From Chlamydiota bacterium (GTDB lineage: Bacteria > Chlamydiota > Chlamydiia > Chlamydiales > JAJFMK01): a DNA stretch of 5,794 nt. Positions 4,547 to 5,794 of the stretch are shown here, piece after piece. How positions within the stretch are numbered: position 1 is the first letter of the stretch; every line of letters starts with the position of its first letter. The stretch is taken from NCBI GenBank assembly GCA_021772215.1, contig JAJFMK010000057.1:1-5794 (forward strand). Reading direction: 5' to 3'. A model generated the notes under the pieces. The model was given only the letters and a program-made list of their open reading frames with translations, had not been told where the DNA came from and made no database searches. The translations under genes and the position numbers were made by a program.

Positions 4547-5473
4547 ATGAAGAGATTTTTTTTCGCCACGCTTTTACTGCTGGCCATCTATCTCTATACA
4601 GAGAAAGACCCAACAGTCACATCGTTCGAGGGAATTGCGATGACGATCCCCTACCGCATTTTAGTGGGCGACCCCGTCAGTTTTGAACAGGCTGAACTGA
4701 TTGAGAATAGAATCCAGAAGGTTTTTACAAAGACTCATCAACACTTTAATAAGTGGAACAAAGAGTCTGAGCTTACATTGATCAACCGCACTGAGGCTGG
4801 CATCGAAATTGCAGTCTCAGAGGTTTTGATGCCGCTACTAAAGATCACCGATCGCCTCTACAGGGTCACTGAGGGGCGCTTTGACCCAACTGTTGAGGCG
4901 GCCCAAGAGATCTGGAAAGAGACCTTTTTAGAAGAGACGCCGACACTCTTTAACTGGAGTGATATTGAGCTTAAACAAAACTCTTTAATTAAAACCAAAA
5001 GTGGCCTACAGATCGATCTGGGCGGCATTGCGAAAGGCTACTGTCTCGACCTAATGAAGGACGCTATTAACGAACTAGGCTTTCATAACCTTCTCATTGA
5101 GTGGGGCGGCGACTTCGTTGCCTGCGGGAAGCATCCGAAAAAGCGTGGTTGGCAGGTAGGGATCCGCAGCTTTACTGATGGAGAAGTGGTCGAGACCATT
5201 GAGTTAAATAATGCCGCCCTGGCCACAAGTGGCGACTACTTGCAAAAGTGGGACTTAGACGACAGAAGCTTCTCACACATCTTTGATCCGCTAACGGGCC
5301 TTCCTATGGAGATCAAAACGGGAGGTATCGGAAGCGTCTCTGTCCTCTCATCTAATGCAACAGAGGCTGACGCGCTGGCGACAGCCTTAATGCTCTTTGA
5401 AAGCGAAGAGGAGGCTAAAGAGTGGATCAGCTCAATAGATGAGCCAATTCAAGTCCGCTTTATTAATCATTAA
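4547..5473 (+). CDS. apbE: FAD:protein FMN transferase (ApbE family)
   Basis: This 308-residue enzyme attaches FMN from FAD covalently to a threonine of target proteins outside the cytoplasmic membrane. In chlamydiae, as known from Vibrio, the likely targets are the NqrB and NqrC subunits of the Na+-pumping NADH:quinone oxidoreductase; that link is inferred. The N-terminus (MKRFFFATLLLLAIYLY) is an export signal or membrane anchor; there is no lipobox cysteine, unlike many ApbE lipoproteins. Family motifs appear in order: GIAMTIPYRI (29-38), FNKWNKESELTLINR (67-81), FDPTVEAAQEIW (112-123), IDLGGIAKGY (156-165), GGDF (187-190), LATSGDY (225-231), SHIFDP (243-248, with the conserved His) and EADALATALM (273-282), containing metal-binding acidic and Thr residues. 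Length is near normal and the frame is intact. The ribosome site before ATG 4547 is weak. The stop overlaps the minus-strand neighbour by 11 bp. Confidence 0.94.
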   Translation: MKRFFFATLLLLAIYLYTEKDPTVTSFEGIAMTIPYRILVGDPVSFEQAELIENRIQKVFTKTHQHFNKWNKESELTLINRTEAGIEIAVSEVLMPLLKITDRLYRVTEGRFDPTVEAAQEIWKETFLEETPTLFNWSDIELKQNSLIKTKSGLQIDLGGIAKGYCLDLMKDAINELGFHNLLIEWGGDFVACGKHPKKRGWQVGIRSFTDGEVVETIELNNAALATSGDYLQKWDLDDRSFSHIFDPLTGLPMEIKTGGIGSVSVLSSNATEADALATALMLFESEEEAKEWISSIDEPIQVRFINH

Positions 5474-5672
5474 GAGAGTTTAGGATAACCTCGGCGCCGC
5501 GGGCAAAGCGGCTTTCAAACTGCGGGATCTTTTGACGAAGGGAGATCTGCACGTGCTGTAGGTAGACATCAACTGGATCTGAAGTTTGGATAATCTGCTC
5601 CACGCTTTCACTTAAAAAAAAGCGCCCCAAGCTAACCCAATCATCTTTAATATATTCGATATTTCTCTTCAT
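5463..5672 (-). CDS. Hypothetical 69-residue protein
   Basis: I do not recognise the family. The protein (MKRNIEYIKDDWVSLGRFF...) is soluble-looking, mixed-charge and predicted mostly helical, with no cysteines, signal peptide or membrane segment. Two features support a real gene: a ribosome site on the minus strand (TAAGG, 5685-5681, 7 bases before the ATG) and a base composition close to that of the apbE and folD genes rather than of the A+T-rich insert. Its stop lies inside the apbE 3' end, an 11-bp convergent overlap, as at the other tightly packed joints here. A possible minus-strand gene ends 32 bp upstream, so the two may be co-transcribed. No function can be offered. Confidence 0.6.
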   Translation of the reverse strand: MKRNIEYIKDDWVSLGRFFLSESVEQIIQTSDPVDVYLQHVQISLRQKIPQFESRFARGAEVILNSLND

Positions 5673-5704
5673 ATCTCCACCTTAAGAAAAATATGAAATT
5701 TTGA

Positions 5705-5794
5705 CTACTTCTCTTTTGTCAAGGAGGCACTGAATAATTCAGGTGCAGCTGATTTCTTGATGATTTTGCAATCCAAGTTTTTGAATTTTGTAAG
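5705..5794 (-). CDS. Possible C-terminus of a minus-strand gene (start outside window)
   Basis: Reading leftward from the window edge, a minus-strand frame is open for 29 codons and ends at TAG (5707-5705). It encodes a basic tail that includes KIIKKSAAPELFSASLTKEK. It lies 32 bp upstream of the 69-residue gene on the same strand, a plausible operon spacing. The evidence is thin: the opposite strand is also open here (from 5697 to the edge). The family is not recognisable. Confidence 0.3.
   Translation of the reverse strand, partial: LTKFKNLDCKIIKKSAAPELFSASLTKEK

Noticed and set aside
5701..5722. Inverted repeat TTGAC (5701-5705) / GTCAA (5718-5722) as an operator or promoter for the 69-residue gene.
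   Set aside because: The arms are only 5 bp, and although the minus-strand TTGACA is a perfect -35, no -10 lies at a usable distance.
5697..5794. Plus-strand open frame to the right edge (contains KEALNNSGAADFLMI), with AAGGAGG at 5721-5727.
   Set aside because: No start codon follows the AAGGAGG at proper spacing in an open frame, and the minus strand in the same place gives a frame that fits the neighbouring minus-strand gene.

Overview
The window looks like a stretch of bacterial chromosome, most likely from the Chlamydiota (environmental, chlamydia-like). The main evidence is folD followed on the same strand by apbE, which from memory matches the CT078–CT077 pair of Chlamydia trachomatis. 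FolD also carries a chlamydial-looking insert and 'VLHRNS' in the NADP domain. The assignment is an inference, at about 0.6.

Layout. From the left edge to 622 is the C-terminal half of a UDP-glucose 6-dehydrogenase. Its last 17 bases overlap ispA (606-1502), a short-chain prenyl diphosphate synthase. The ispA 3' end overlaps by 60 bp, tail to tail, a minus-strand pair: a WbaP/WcaJ-type polyprenyl-phosphate sugar-1-phosphate transferase (2602-1955), then a five-helix MreD-like membrane protein (1955-1443) joined to it by a TAGTG stop/start overlap. A 66-bp divergent promoter region separates this pair from folD (2669-3553, +). Next comes an A+T-rich accessory stretch (about 3555-4546), then apbE (4547-5473, +), a 69-residue hypothetical protein on the minus strand (5672-5463), and possibly the end of another minus-strand gene at the right edge.

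The most unusual part lies between folD and apbE. Six bases after the folD stop is a 182-bp element (3559-3740) with 15-bp terminal inverted repeats, a nested perfect 14-bp inverted repeat, several small hairpins inside, and a 4-bp ATAG direct repeat on each side. This is the architecture of a MITE or a highly structured RNA/DNA element. Beyond it is low-GC DNA with an 86-codon ORF that has its own promoter-like sequence and a good ribosome binding site. After that comes a broken reading frame resembling the C-terminus of a SAM-dependent methyltransferase. The region looks like acquired, decaying DNA inserted into an ancestral folD-apbE pair.

How the genes may work together (inference). The dehydrogenase supplies UDP-glucuronate. 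IspA makes the farnesyl/geranylgeranyl diphosphate from which undecaprenyl-phosphate is built. The sugar transferase loads a sugar-1-phosphate onto that lipid. The MreD-like protein would act in cell-shape and wall synthesis. Together they suggest an envelope or surface-glycan neighbourhood. FolD supplies one-carbon folate units. ApbE is an FMN transferase, in chlamydiae plausibly serving the Na+-translocating NADH:quinone oxidoreductase.
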